A model generated the notes under the pieces. That model did no database searches. It saw nothing but the letters and a program-made list of their open reading frames with translations, and was not told where the DNA came from. DNA of 64,000 bases, from positions 1 through 64,000 of the forward strand of contig JAKBNL010000009.1 in assembly GCA_021831035.1 (NCBI GenBank), in the 5' to 3' direction. Shown here piece by piece: positions 1 to 8,232 of this stretch. A program made the position numbers and the translations under genes. Positions within the stretch are counted from its first letter, which is position 1. The number at the start of each line of letters is the position of its first letter. The stretch is from Actinomycetes bacterium (GTDB lineage: Bacteria; Actinomycetota; Acidimicrobiia; Acidimicrobiales; RAAP-2).

Positions 1-390
1 GCCGGAACCCTCAGCCCGTCCCAGCTCGCGACCACCAAGACCTACATCGCCGAGGACGAGGTGCCGTGCTCTTTCGCCGGCGAGCCCGTCTACGACCTGA
101 CCAACAACGTCCAGATCACCCTCACGGCGGCCGGTCACCACGTCGACGCCGCCCACACCGCCCTCGACCACTGGATCAGCGGCACCGCCCTCAAGGCCAT
201 CGAGGACATCCGCCAGTTGATCGACGGGCCCGCGAGCGCCGGCGTCAGGGCCAACCTCGCCTACCAGGCCCACGAACTCGACCGCGAACGCCTCCACGTC
301 CTAGGCGACATCGCCCAGGCCGAGCGCCTCCTCGGCACGACCCTCGTCACCCCGAGCCTGCCGGTCGTGAACCCCCCGGCCGCCGGCTGA
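1..390 (+). CDS. Hypothetical protein, 3' part only
   Basis: The reading frame is open from base 1 to a TGA at 388-390, so the gene starts outside the window. The track begins it at an internal GTG (61), but the upstream codons read on in frame (AGTLSPSQLATTK...). The visible 129 residues are mostly helical, with a regular pattern of charged and hydrophobic residues and no obvious membrane segment. I do not recognise the family. It converges on the oxidase assembly gene: its stop directly abuts that of ctaG. Confidence 0.65.
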   Translation, partial: AGTLSPSQLATTKTYIAEDEVPCSFAGEPVYDLTNNVQITLTAAGHHVDAAHTALDHWISGTALKAIEDIRQLIDGPASAGVRANLAYQAHELDRERLHVLGDIAQAERLLGTTLVTPSLPVVNPPAAG

Positions 391-1158
391 TCAGCGCGGC
401 GGCCCGAAGAAACCCCTCGTCCGGTCCTCGCGCAACAGGTCGTACATCTCCTCGTCGGGTGTCGACTCCGACTGGAGCCAGTGGATCAAATTCCAAAAGA
501 CGATCGGGATGAACGTCGCGGCCGAGGTCACCCAGAGCACCCCGGTGCTCAACTCCTTGTCCGCGATGACCGACACGCCCCGCCCGGCCACGTGGTGAAA
601 GACGTGGTACCACCCCGCCCCGGTCATGCCGTCCATGTAGCCGATGATCCAGATCGCCCACATCGCCACCGCGGCCATGAAGATCCGCGGGACCCTCTTG
701 GTCCCCGGCGAGTGCGGGGGCGACTCGACGAGCGCGAGGAAGAGCGCCCCACCCGAGACGAGGAACGACAGGCCCTCGAGCAGCCGTCCCCACGGGTGCG
801 CCGCGACGTCGTCGACGACCGGGGTGACCCGCCAGAAGATCTCGAGCGCCACGAAGGCGACGGTGACCACGACCGCCCGCCGCTCGCGCCCGTCCGCCTC
901 GCGCCTGGTCCACCAGCGGCAGAACCAGGTCGGGCTCCGATCGCCCTCGAGGAAGGCCCGACCGGCCCGGGTCCGGCGCCAGGGGGCACCGACGACGAGC
1001 AGGGCCGGCGCCCAGTAGGCGAACACCCCGTACTGCAGGGAACTCACGTACTCGAAGCGACCGGCCCAACCCTCGAGAGGCGGCACCGCGAAGGCGACCC
1101 ATAGGACCACTCCCGCGGCCAACGCGGCGTCACGGACGAGCCTCTCCCGCGCCGCCAT
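391..1158 (-). CDS. ctaG: CtaG-like cytochrome c oxidase assembly membrane protein (caa3 CtaG family)
   Basis: This 255-residue polytopic membrane protein has about six or seven hydrophobic helices. Its histidine- and aspartate-rich segments (GWYHVFHHVAG, GYMDGM) resemble the Caa3_CtaG family, which helps assemble heme-copper oxidases and probably handles copper. It is the last gene of the oxidase operon, 15 bp after the small membrane protein. The ATG at 1158 has only a weak GGCGAG upstream, so translation may depend on coupling. The family call rests on overall pattern and context. The alternative is an unrelated conserved membrane protein that merely travels with the oxidase. Confidence 0.65.
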   Translation of the reverse strand: MAARERLVRDAALAAGVVLWVAFAVPPLEGWAGRFEYVSSLQYGVFAYWAPALLVVGAPWRRTRAGRAFLEGDRSPTWFCRWWTRREADGRERRAVVVTVAFVALEIFWRVTPVVDDVAAHPWGRLLEGLSFLVSGGALFLALVESPPHSPGTKRVPRIFMAAVAMWAIWIIGYMDGMTGAGWYHVFHHVAGRGVSVIADKELSTGVLWVTSAATFIPIVFWNLIHWLQSESTPDEEMYDLLREDRTRGFFGPPR

Positions 1159-1173
1159 CGCGCTCGCCGACGA

Positions 1174-1287
1174 CTAGTTCTCGGTGTTGTGGTGGTGGGT
1201 CTGGAAGTAGCCCCAGATGCACACCCCGAAGAGAACCCCGAGGAGCACGACCATCGTCTGGACCTCGGGGCCGATGTAGTTGTCCAC
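1174..1287 (-). CDS. 37-residue single-helix membrane protein in the oxidase operon
   Basis: This gene is too short for the ORF track. On the minus strand an AAGGAG (1296-1301) lies 8 bases before a GTG that opens a 37-codon frame, MDNYIGPEVQTMVVLLG..., ending at TAG. The middle, about residues 11-28, is one hydrophobic helix (VQTMVVLLGVLFGVCIWGYF), followed by a His-rich tail (THHHNTEN). It sits between ctaE and ctaG in the same direction. Its size, topology and place fit a small accessory oxidase subunit, comparable in role to CcoQ or subunit IV peptides, but there is no sequence evidence for homology to them. Confidence 0.7.
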   Translation of the reverse strand: MDNYIGPEVQTMVVLLGVLFGVCIWGYFQTHHHNTEN

Positions 1288-1316
1288 AGCCAACTCTCCT
1301 TAGCTCTTCGGATCCC

Positions 1317-1976
1317 TTACGCCACGTAGAACATCAAGAAGAACATGATGCTCACGATGGCGATGAATCCCATGTAGTACGACATCGAGGACACGTTCGC
1401 TCGGAACGAGCGAGCCGGGTAGGCCGAGGAGAGCTCGGGGTTGGCCCCCCCGAGCTCCTTGCGCAGGCGCAGCGCCCGCACGACGGTCGTCTCCATCCAG
1501 TAGGTGGCGAAGACGATCGTCATGATGTTCATGACCACGAAGCCCATGAACGTCGAGGCGTAGCCGCTCGAGCCGGGATAGAACGGCAGGACCACGAGCT
1601 CCCAGATCTGGAAGAATAGCGCGATCAGTCCGGCCGCGACGCCCGTCCATCCCGCCACCTGGAAGTCGTTGGTGAAGCCCTTCTTCAGCCGGCGGTGACC
1701 GTAGTTCGCCAGACCCGCCATCAGCAGCAGGCAGATCAGCACCGTCCAGCCGTAGTAGAGCGGCGCCAACTGGCCCGGGAGCCGCCACAGGTGGGAGTTG
1801 TTGCTCGTCCTCAGGTAGAAGTACGCGAACGCCTCCGACGCGTAGAGGAACGTCGACATCCCGATCGCCAGTCGGCCGCCGGTCCAGATCGACCCGATGT
1901 GGGCACGAAACTCGTACTCGCGCTCCTCGGGCGTCTCGTTCGGCGCCGTGAGCGAGTCCTTGTAGGTGTCTGTCAT
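1317..1976 (-). CDS. ctaE: Heme-copper oxidase subunit III
   Basis: This 219-residue membrane protein has about five helices and typical subunit III features: ASEAFAYFYLRTSNN near the first helix, GWTVLICLLLMAGL, and a C-terminal pair of helices. Subunit III stabilises the catalytic subunit and the proton-uptake surface. The track starts at a GTG (1991) that abuts the ctaD stop. I prefer the ATG at 1976 because GGAG lies 9 bases before it, giving MTDTYKDSLT. It is the third core gene of the operon, after ctaC and ctaD. Confidence 0.88.
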   Translation of the reverse strand: MTDTYKDSLTAPNETPEEREYEFRAHIGSIWTGGRLAIGMSTFLYASEAFAYFYLRTSNNSHLWRLPGQLAPLYYGWTVLICLLLMAGLANYGHRRLKKGFTNDFQVAGWTGVAAGLIALFFQIWELVVLPFYPGSSGYASTFMGFVVMNIMTIVFATYWMETTVVRALRLRKELGGANPELSSAYPARSFRANVSSMSYYMGFIAIVSIMFFLMFYVA

Positions 1977-1991
1977 GTCCGTGCTCTCCAC

Positions 1992-3956
1992 TTACTCTTG
2001 GACCGAACTGCCGACCGTGCCCGCACCCGCGCCCGTCCCGCCGCCGAAGTCGGCGTAGGCGGGGGCCCCGGGCTCGCTGTAGCGGTAGGGCTCCGTGACG
2101 ATCACCGGGATCCGCTCGAAGTTGTAGAGCGGGACCGGGTTCGCGGTCTGCCACTCGAGGCCGAGCGACTCCCACGGGTTCGCCGGGGCCTTCTTCGGGT
2201 TGATGATCATCGAGTACATCAGGTTCCAGAAGAAGAGCAGGAACGACGCTCCCAGGCAGAAGGCGCTGATCGACGAGAAGTCGTTAAGCCCCTGCAGGTT
2301 GTGCGCGTACTCGAAGACTCGACGGGGCTGACCGAGCAGCCCGATGATGAACATGGGGAAGAAGGTCAGGTTGAAGAAGACGAACATCGTCCAGAAGTGC
2401 CAGAGGCCCAGCTTCTTGTTCATCATGCGTCCGGTCATCTTGGGCAGCCAGTAGTACAGGCCCGCCATGAAGGCGAACACCAGGCCACCCATGATCGTGT
2501 AGTGGAAGTGCGAGAGCACGAAGAAGCTGCCGTGAACCGTCACGTTCACCGGCACGTCCGAGAGGAAGACGCCCGTGATGCCCCCGATGAGGAAGTTGAA
2601 GTAGAGGGCGAGGCAAAAGAGCATCGGCACCTCGAGGCGCATCTTGCCCCGATAGAGCGATCCCATGCCCACCAGGTAGATGAAGCCCGTCGGGATGGAG
2701 ATGAGCTCGGTCGTGAGCATGAAGAGCGGCCGCATGTCCGGGTTGATGCCGCTCTGGAACAGGTGGTGCTGCCAGACGAAGAACGACAGCAGTGCGACGC
2801 CCATCATCCCCGCGGCCGCCACCTTGTAGGCGAAGAGCGGCTTTCGGGTGAAGACCGGCACGATCTCGGCCACGATGCCGAATCCCGGGAGCGCCATGAT
2901 GTACACCTCGGGGTGGCCGAAGAACCAGAAGAGGTTCTCCCACAGGTACGAGCTGCCGCCGTGCTCGTTCACGTAGAGCGAGGTCAGCACCAGGTGGTCG
3001 AGGAGGCCGAAGAGGCCCGCCGTGAACAGGACCGGCGTCGCCAGGGTGAGCAGTGACGCCGTCGCGAGGATCGACCACACGAACATCGGCACCCGGCTCC
3101 AGGTCATCCCCGGGGCCCGGTAGTTCACGATGGTCACCGCGATGTTGAAGCCCGCCGACATCATGCCGATGCCGATCACGGCGAAGCCGAACAGGTACGA
3201 GATCATCCCCGGTCCGGCCTGGTTCTGCAGCGGTGCGTAGCCCGTCCAGCCCGTCGGGAAGCCGCCGTAGAAGAGCGCGGAGAAGATGACCATGTAGCCG
3301 GCGCTGAAGATCCAGAAGCTGAAGGCCTCGACCCGGGGGAAGGCCATCCGGCGCGACCCGATCATGAGCGGCACCAGGTAGTTACCGAGGGGGCCCACCA
3401 CGATCGAGGTCGCCATCATCATCATGATCGTGCCGTGCTCCGACACGATCTCGATGTAGGTCCCCGGGTTGAAGATGTGCACCGTCGGGTTCAGCAGCTC
3501 GGTGCGGATCGCCATGGCGAGCAGGCCGCCCGTGAAGAGGAACAGCAGCACGCCCACCACGTACTGCATGCCCACGACCTTGTGGTCCAGGGTGTAGCGG
3601 AAGTACCGGCTCAGTCCGGGCGCCGGGGTCTCCTCGCCCGGCTCGCGCCCGAAGAGCTTCAGGATCGGGTAGTTGAGCGCCCCGATCCCGAGCAGCCAGC
3701 CGATCACCATGAACAGCAGGCCGAGGAAGTCGGCGACGCCGTTCTGGCCGTTGTTGGCGATGTAGGTGTAGCCGCTCGCCAGGTAGTTGCCCCACCAGTG
3801 ACCGAAGACGTAGCCCAGGAAGCCCAGCACGATCGCCGTGCCGAGGTGCTGGCTCATCCAGCCGGGCCGGTTCGTCCACGAGGACCCCGATCGGGGCCCC
3901 GCGGGCGACGCCGTGCCGGCCGTCGCCTCGGTGGGTCGCTCGGCGCTAATTGTCAT
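1992..3956 (-). CDS. ctaD: Heme-copper oxidase subunit I with non-canonical proton channels
   Basis: This 654-residue catalytic subunit reduces O2 at a heme-CuB centre in the membrane. Visible ligands are H174 (EHGTIMM) for the low-spin heme, H348 and Y352 in GHPEVYI, H397-H398 (WQHHLF) for CuB, and H483 and H485 (SHFHY) for the two hemes. The glutamate of GHPEVYI is kept. Two classical proton-path positions are not: the GxxDMAFPRxN motif reads GSRRMAFPRVE, with Arg and Glu for Asp and Asn, and the PTGIK lysine reads PTGFI. GGAG precedes the ATG by 8 bases. About 12-14 hydrophobic helices are present. The C-terminus is Gly/Ala-rich. Confidence 0.93.
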   Translation of the reverse strand: MTISAERPTEATAGTASPAGPRSGSSWTNRPGWMSQHLGTAIVLGFLGYVFGHWWGNYLASGYTYIANNGQNGVADFLGLLFMVIGWLLGIGALNYPILKLFGREPGEETPAPGLSRYFRYTLDHKVVGMQYVVGVLLFLFTGGLLAMAIRTELLNPTVHIFNPGTYIEIVSEHGTIMMMMATSIVVGPLGNYLVPLMIGSRRMAFPRVEAFSFWIFSAGYMVIFSALFYGGFPTGWTGYAPLQNQAGPGMISYLFGFAVIGIGMMSAGFNIAVTIVNYRAPGMTWSRVPMFVWSILATASLLTLATPVLFTAGLFGLLDHLVLTSLYVNEHGGSSYLWENLFWFFGHPEVYIMALPGFGIVAEIVPVFTRKPLFAYKVAAAGMMGVALLSFFVWQHHLFQSGINPDMRPLFMLTTELISIPTGFIYLVGMGSLYRGKMRLEVPMLFCLALYFNFLIGGITGVFLSDVPVNVTVHGSFFVLSHFHYTIMGGLVFAFMAGLYYWLPKMTGRMMNKKLGLWHFWTMFVFFNLTFFPMFIIGLLGQPRRVFEYAHNLQGLNDFSSISAFCLGASFLLFFWNLMYSMIINPKKAPANPWESLGLEWQTANPVPLYNFERIPVIVTEPYRYSEPGAPAYADFGGGTGAGAGTVGSSVQE

Positions 3957-4014
3957 CGCACCATCTCCATTTCTTGACAGTGATCACGCACTAGGGGAAC
4001 TTCTCGGACCCGGC

Positions 4015-4983
4015 TCACGCGGCCGGCTGCTTGGCGCCGTACACGTCGTACGGGCTGTAGGGGGTGACGTTGCCGTCGGGGTAGAGGCCACCGGACGCGC
4101 CGTTGGCGTCGGGGGTGTAGGTCCAGGCGAAGGGCGGCAGGTACTTCGTGTTCTGCGCGTTCTGCGCCTCGGTCTTGGTGGCCCAGGCCATGAAGGCCGT
4201 CTTGGAGAGGATCCGGCCGCTGTTGTACATCGCCCCGTGCCAGATGCCGCAGAGCTCGTCGCAGCGCACCATGAACTGACCCTGTTGCTTGGTGTCGGCG
4301 AAGGCCACGTTGTTGACCCCGGGGTTGGCGTCGGCCTTGACGCTCAGCTGGTAGGCCCAGAAGTCGTGGATGACGTCGAGCGACGTGACGTCGAAGACGA
4401 CCTCGGTGTTGACGGGCAGCAGGAGCCGGTCCGTCTCCATGCCGCCGAAGGCCGGGTAGCGATAGGTGAACTTCCACTGCTGGGCGATCACCTGGACGAC
4501 GAGGGGCTGGCTGCCGGCGGGCGACCAGGTCGCCTTGCCCGCCAGGGCCGCGTTGTTGGCGGCGATTGCACCTTCGGGCGCCCACACGGGGTTCGGGCCC
4601 TCGCCGCCACCCGAGCCGTGGTCGCCGATGAGGGCGATGGTGCCGTAGATCGCGGCCGACACCACGACGATCGAGGTGATCGTGATCCAGCCGGCCTGCA
4701 CGCCGCGGCTGGCCTTGGCGGCCTCGCCTCCCACCGGGTCCGGCACGCCGGGCTTGTCGCGCCACTTCACCACCGCGTAGCCCAGCCAGATCCACACCAT
4801 GAACACGACCGGCAGGGCCGTGACGGCGAGGATGTTGAAGTCGAACTGGTTCCAGTGGGCCGATTCGGTCATGTTCCCGGGGGGGATGTGCGGACCGACC
4901 AGGAACCACCACAGCAGGTCACCGATCACCGACACGATGACCCAGGCGGTCACGATGCGGCGCATCTCACTTCCGTTGTTCAT
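4015..4983 (-). CDS. ctaC: Cytochrome c oxidase subunit II with complete CuA site
   Basis: This 322-residue protein has two N-terminal membrane helices (about residues 8-30 and 50-72), a third hydrophobic stretch near 100-118, and an exported cupredoxin domain. The CuA ligands are complete: H206 in VIHDFW and the cluster C241-x3-C245-x3-H249-x2-M252 (CDELCGIWHGAM). An aromatic patch, QQWKFTYRYP, lies before the site as in other family members. It receives electrons and passes them to subunit I. GGAG precedes the ATG by 8 bases. It lies 58 bp before ctaD. Confidence 0.93.
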   Translation of the reverse strand: MNNGSEMRRIVTAWVIVSVIGDLLWWFLVGPHIPPGNMTESAHWNQFDFNILAVTALPVVFMVWIWLGYAVVKWRDKPGVPDPVGGEAAKASRGVQAGWITITSIVVVSAAIYGTIALIGDHGSGGGEGPNPVWAPEGAIAANNAALAGKATWSPAGSQPLVVQVIAQQWKFTYRYPAFGGMETDRLLLPVNTEVVFDVTSLDVIHDFWAYQLSVKADANPGVNNVAFADTKQQGQFMVRCDELCGIWHGAMYNSGRILSKTAFMAWATKTEAQNAQNTKYLPPFAWTYTPDANGASGGLYPDGNVTPYSPYDVYGAKQPAA

Positions 4984-5016
4984 TGGGATCTCTCCGTCGT
5001 CGTCGCTCGTTACCGG

Positions 5017-5703
5017 TTACTGCTGGACCACGTCCAAGAAGCCGCCCATGTAGCCATAGGTAGACATCGGACCGCCGTTGCCGTAGAGGTAGCCCAATCC
5101 GCAGGGCACGAAGCACTGCCAGTGGTACTCCCCCGTCTTCGCCGGCGTCTTGAAGCTGAAGGTGATCGTGTTGTGCGGCTGCTTCAGGGTGCACGGGGCC
5201 ACCCCGCACAGCGAGAGGTTGCCGTTCACCCCGACCAGCGGGACGCTGAGCCCGAGGGAGGGGACGGTGAAGGTGTGGCCGACGCCGTTGCCCGCGTAGG
5301 AGTTGTAGGTGCTGTAGGAGGTGCCGTTCAGGCTCGCGACGTTGCCCGTGGTGCCGGTGACCTGGCCCCACTGCTGGTTGCGCAGCGGGCTACCCGAGTC
5401 GTACTGCAGGACCGTCACGTTGACCTGGGTGTTGGCGGGCAGCTGCCAGGTGGTGTTGTGGACCCACTTGCCCTGGGGCGTCTTCACCAGGTAGGAGACC
5501 CAGGTCGGGTGGTCCCCGAAGCCGATCGAGCCGACCGTCTGGATCGTCATGTTCACCGGCTGGCCGGCGGCGGAACTCCCGACGAAGTTCACGACCCCCT
5601 CGGGGGTCCCGGGGGTCAGCAGTCCCATCAGGACCCAGATGATCAGCCCGACGGCGACCACGAAGAGTCCGAGGACGGTCCCCAATCTTCCACTCATCGT
5701 CAT
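5017..5703 (-). CDS. Membrane-anchored cupredoxin-like protein with a degenerate CuA-like motif
   Basis: This 228-residue first gene of the oxidase operon has one N-terminal helix (about residues 8-30) and then a beta-rich exported domain. Near the C-terminus, EYHWQCFVPCGLGYLYGNGGPM keeps the CuA-type C197-x3-C201 spacing and a nearby Met213, but Tyr205 stands where the CuA histidine belongs. H177 (PHNTITF) could be the first ligand. A second cysteine pair, C166-x4-C171, lies just upstream. AGGAG precedes the ATG by 6 bases. It may be an extra subunit II-like subunit or an electron carrier to the oxidase. Whether it binds copper cannot be read from the sequence. Confidence 0.75.
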   Translation of the reverse strand: MTMSGRLGTVLGLFVVAVGLIIWVLMGLLTPGTPEGVVNFVGSSAAGQPVNMTIQTVGSIGFGDHPTWVSYLVKTPQGKWVHNTTWQLPANTQVNVTVLQYDSGSPLRNQQWGQVTGTTGNVASLNGTSYSTYNSYAGNGVGHTFTVPSLGLSVPLVGVNGNLSLCGVAPCTLKQPHNTITFSFKTPAKTGEYHWQCFVPCGLGYLYGNGGPMSTYGYMGGFLDVVQQ

Positions 5704-5777
5704 ACCAAGCTCCTTAGCGAAGGGTGCTCACGGCTCCCGATGAAGAGTAGCCAGGACGGCGAATAAATTAAGGACCG
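5704..5777. promoter_or_regulatory. Divergent promoter region, oxidase operon and small membrane protein gene
   Basis: Only 74 bp separate the divergent starts, and the part around 5761-5771 is AT-rich for this genome. Minus strand: TACTCT (5744-5749) is a -10 candidate for the oxidase operon, followed by a leader of about 40 bases with AGGAG. Plus strand: TAAATT (5764-5769) ends 8 bases before the TTG of the 101-residue gene. Both assignments are inferred from box match and spacing. Confidence 0.4.
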
Positions 5778-6083
5778 TTGTCCGCCAAAAATAAGAACGT
5801 TCTTCTGATATACGTCGGCCTCGCGGTCGCCGAGGCCCTCTGCTGGACGGCGTTCGGCTTCGAGCTGGATCGGGCGCTAACGGGCAATCACCTGTCGTGG
5901 GCCTACGTCTTCGAGTGGCCCCTCTTCTCGCTCTACGCGCTGTATATGGCGCGCAAAATGCTGAGAGAAGAGCGCACGCCCCCCACCGCGCCGGCCGGCG
6001 ACCCGACCGAGGACGCCGCCCTCGCGGCCTACAACGAGTACTTGCGCCGCGTCCACCGCGACGGGGGGCCCCCGACGCCCTAG
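5778..6083 (+). CDS. Small conserved membrane protein
   Basis: This 101-residue protein has two hydrophobic helices (about residues 7-25 and 40-60) joined by a short loop containing HLSWAYVFEWPLF, then a charged, proline-rich tail. The pattern FEWPLFSLYALYMARKMLREE resembles small conserved actinobacterial membrane proteins of unknown role. An in-frame TAA lies just upstream, so the TTG at 5778 is the earliest possible start. It diverges from the oxidase operon, and its stop overlaps the stop of the SCO1 fusion gene by a few bases (CTAG). Confidence 0.7.
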   Translation: MSAKNKNVLLIYVGLAVAEALCWTAFGFELDRALTGNHLSWAYVFEWPLFSLYALYMARKMLREERTPPTAPAGDPTEDAALAAYNEYLRRVHRDGGPPTP

Positions 6084-7816
6084 TGCAGCCCGATCTGGCC
6101 GAGCAGCCCGAGCAGCTCGGTCACCGTCGAGGTCGTCTGGGCGCCGCCGCGGCCCGGGTCGTCCGGGACGATCCAGCGCACGTAGCCGTGGGGGTCGATC
6201 ACGTAGAGGTAGTCGGCGTGGACGCTCATGGCGAAGCCCCTCTCGTTCGAGACCCCGATGCCGTAGGCGTTCCACACCGCCCGGGTCTGAGCGACCGGAC
6301 CGGTCACGAAGTAGAAGTTCGGCATCGCGGCGAGGTGGTGGATGGAGATGAAGTGGCGCACGTCGGCGAGCGACTGGTGTTCGGGGTTGGCCGCGACCGC
6401 CACCACGTCGACCGGCGCCGTCGGGCCGAGCGCCGCGCGTACCTGCTCGAGCTGGTTGGCGATGATCGGGCAGTCGGTCCAACAGACCGGGTCGAGGAAC
6501 GCCAGGATCGTGTAGCGGCCCCGGTGCGAACCGAGCGTGAAGGGCCGTCCGTGCTGGTCGGTGAGGGTGAAGGTCGTCTCGCGCACGTGCTCGGAGCCGA
6601 CCGAGCCGTTGGCCGCGAGAAAGAGGGTCGACTCGGCCGGCGAGAACGCGGCCACGGCCATCGACCCGGCGGAGAAGAGCACCATCGCCGCGGCGAAGGC
6701 GGCCACCACCGAGCCCGAGTTCGAGCGCAGCTCGCGCGGCCAGCGCCGCGCGAGGGGCTCGCGCGCCGCGAGGGCCGGACGGGCGCACCAGGCGAGGAAG
6801 GCCATCGGGATCATCGAGTTGACGTCGGTCCCCACGCCCCCGAAGACCGCCAGGTCCTCGCTGCTGACCCAGAAGAACACCGCGCCCACGAGGAGGGTGA
6901 CGTAGGGCCAGGTCACCGGGCGACGCGTCGCCCACCACAGCCCGGCGGCCGTCGTGAGCAGCCAGAGCAGGACGACCACGTTGAAGCCCCCGCCCATCGT
7001 GCCGGCGAGCACGCCGACGTGGCGCACCACCCACGCGAGGGGATGCGGCTGGGCCATCGCGATCATCGTCCGGCTCATCCTGGTGAGGGCGTTGGCATCG
7101 CCCCCACGCCAAAAGCCCGCCGCGGGCAGGACCTGGAGCAGCGCGCCGACGGCGAGGACGACCGCCACCAGTCGGGTCGTCACGACCGCGAAGCGCCAGG
7201 CGAAGAGCTCCGGGCTGAGAGCCAGCCAGACCCCCGCGACGAGGTAGAAGAAGGCCGCACTGGGCCAGCCGAAGAGGATGGAGGCGCCCGGGGCGAAGAC
7301 CCCGCCGAGTCCGTTGCCCACGGCGAAGACGCCCAGCGCCCATCCGGCCGACACGGCCCCGGCCACCCGGCCCAGGCGCCCGTTCGAGCTGAGCAGGGCG
7401 AGGGCGATCCCCACCTGCAACCAGGCGACGCCCGTGGCGAGGGCGATCGGGTGCAGGTTCCACAGGGTGATCGCGTGGCGCAGGACCGGTCGGAAGAACG
7501 CCGGCGTCCCGGCCAGCGCCGGCTGGACCACGTCGTTGGCGAGCCCCAGGGGCATCCCGGGCTGGAACTGCAAGAGCCCATCCATGAGCCAGAGCGCGCC
7601 GAAGCCCACCCGCAGCACGGTGCGCGCGCGCGGCTCGGCCAGGCCCGCCGGGGAGAGGTTGAAGGTGCCGACGCGACCGGTCAGGGTCGCCACGACGAGC
7701 AACACCACGGCCAGGGCGACGATCCAGTAGAGGGCGACCTGGTACGCGCTGTGGTGGAAGGCCGCGACGGTGAGGGCGTTCGTGATCGAGACGCCCTTTT
7801 GTCCCATCCCCGGCAC
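6080..7816 (-). CDS. Multi-helix membrane protein fused to a C-terminal SCO1/SenC-type thioredoxin domain
   Basis: This 578-residue protein has two parts. About residues 1-410 form 9-11 hydrophobic helices with a DoxX-like feel (LRVGFGALWLMDGLLQFQPGM). About residues 430-578 form an exported thioredoxin fold with DPVCWTDCPIIANQLEQV, the CxxxC copper/thiol motif of SCO1/SenC proteins, and H529-like conserved His near VSVHADYLYVID. SCO1 proteins deliver copper to subunit II or reduce its cysteines. The neighbouring oxidase operon supports that role. AGGGG lies 7 bases before the GTG at 7816. The fusion itself is unusual. Confidence 0.75.
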   Translation of the reverse strand: MPGMGQKGVSITNALTVAAFHHSAYQVALYWIVALAVVLLVVATLTGRVGTFNLSPAGLAEPRARTVLRVGFGALWLMDGLLQFQPGMPLGLANDVVQPALAGTPAFFRPVLRHAITLWNLHPIALATGVAWLQVGIALALLSSNGRLGRVAGAVSAGWALGVFAVGNGLGGVFAPGASILFGWPSAAFFYLVAGVWLALSPELFAWRFAVVTTRLVAVVLAVGALLQVLPAAGFWRGGDANALTRMSRTMIAMAQPHPLAWVVRHVGVLAGTMGGGFNVVVLLWLLTTAAGLWWATRRPVTWPYVTLLVGAVFFWVSSEDLAVFGGVGTDVNSMIPMAFLAWCARPALAAREPLARRWPRELRSNSGSVVAAFAAAMVLFSAGSMAVAAFSPAESTLFLAANGSVGSEHVRETTFTLTDQHGRPFTLGSHRGRYTILAFLDPVCWTDCPIIANQLEQVRAALGPTAPVDVVAVAANPEHQSLADVRHFISIHHLAAMPNFYFVTGPVAQTRAVWNAYGIGVSNERGFAMSVHADYLYVIDPHGYVRWIVPDDPGRGGAQTTSTVTELLGLLGQIGLH

Positions 7817-7832
7817 GCGAAGACCCCTCTCG

Positions 7833-8231
7833 TCAGTCGCTGAGGCGCCGCGCGAGCGTGGCCAGCACGCCGTTCACGAACGACGCCGACCCCTCGGTCG
7901 AGAACACCTTGGCCAGCTCCACGGCCTCGTCCAGGATAACGGCGAGGGGTGGCGGGTCGGCGAGCAGCATCTCGCCCACGGCCAGGGTCATCACGAGCCG
8001 GTCGACCAGGGCGATGCGCTCGAGGGGCCAGCCGATCGCGCAGTCGGTGATGAGGCCCTCGGCGCGTTCGCGGTGGTCCTCGGCCGAGGTCACGAGGACC
8101 GACGCATACGGGTCGGGCGCCACCGGCAGCGCCGCGAGGACCTCGCGCGCGTCGCGCCCTTTTATGTGCGCCTCGTAGAGGATCTCGAGGGCCCGCTCGC
8201 GCGTGCGGTGGCGCTCGGGGCCCGGGCGCAC
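7833..8231 (-). CDS. nusB: Transcription antitermination factor NusB
   Basis: This 132-residue all-helical protein begins with the typical RTRERALEILYEAHIKGRD and ends with the family signature SASFVNGVLATLARRLSD. NusB binds boxA RNA with NusE (S10) to prevent early termination of rRNA transcripts. The GTG start lies one base after the efp stop, so it is co-translated as the last gene of the aro-efp operon. Its length matches the family. Confidence 0.92.
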   Translation of the reverse strand: MRPGPERHRTRERALEILYEAHIKGRDAREVLAALPVAPDPYASVLVTSAEDHRERAEGLITDCAIGWPLERIALVDRLVMTLAVGEMLLADPPPLAVILDEAVELAKVFSTEGSASFVNGVLATLARRLSD

Positions 8232-8232
8232 C

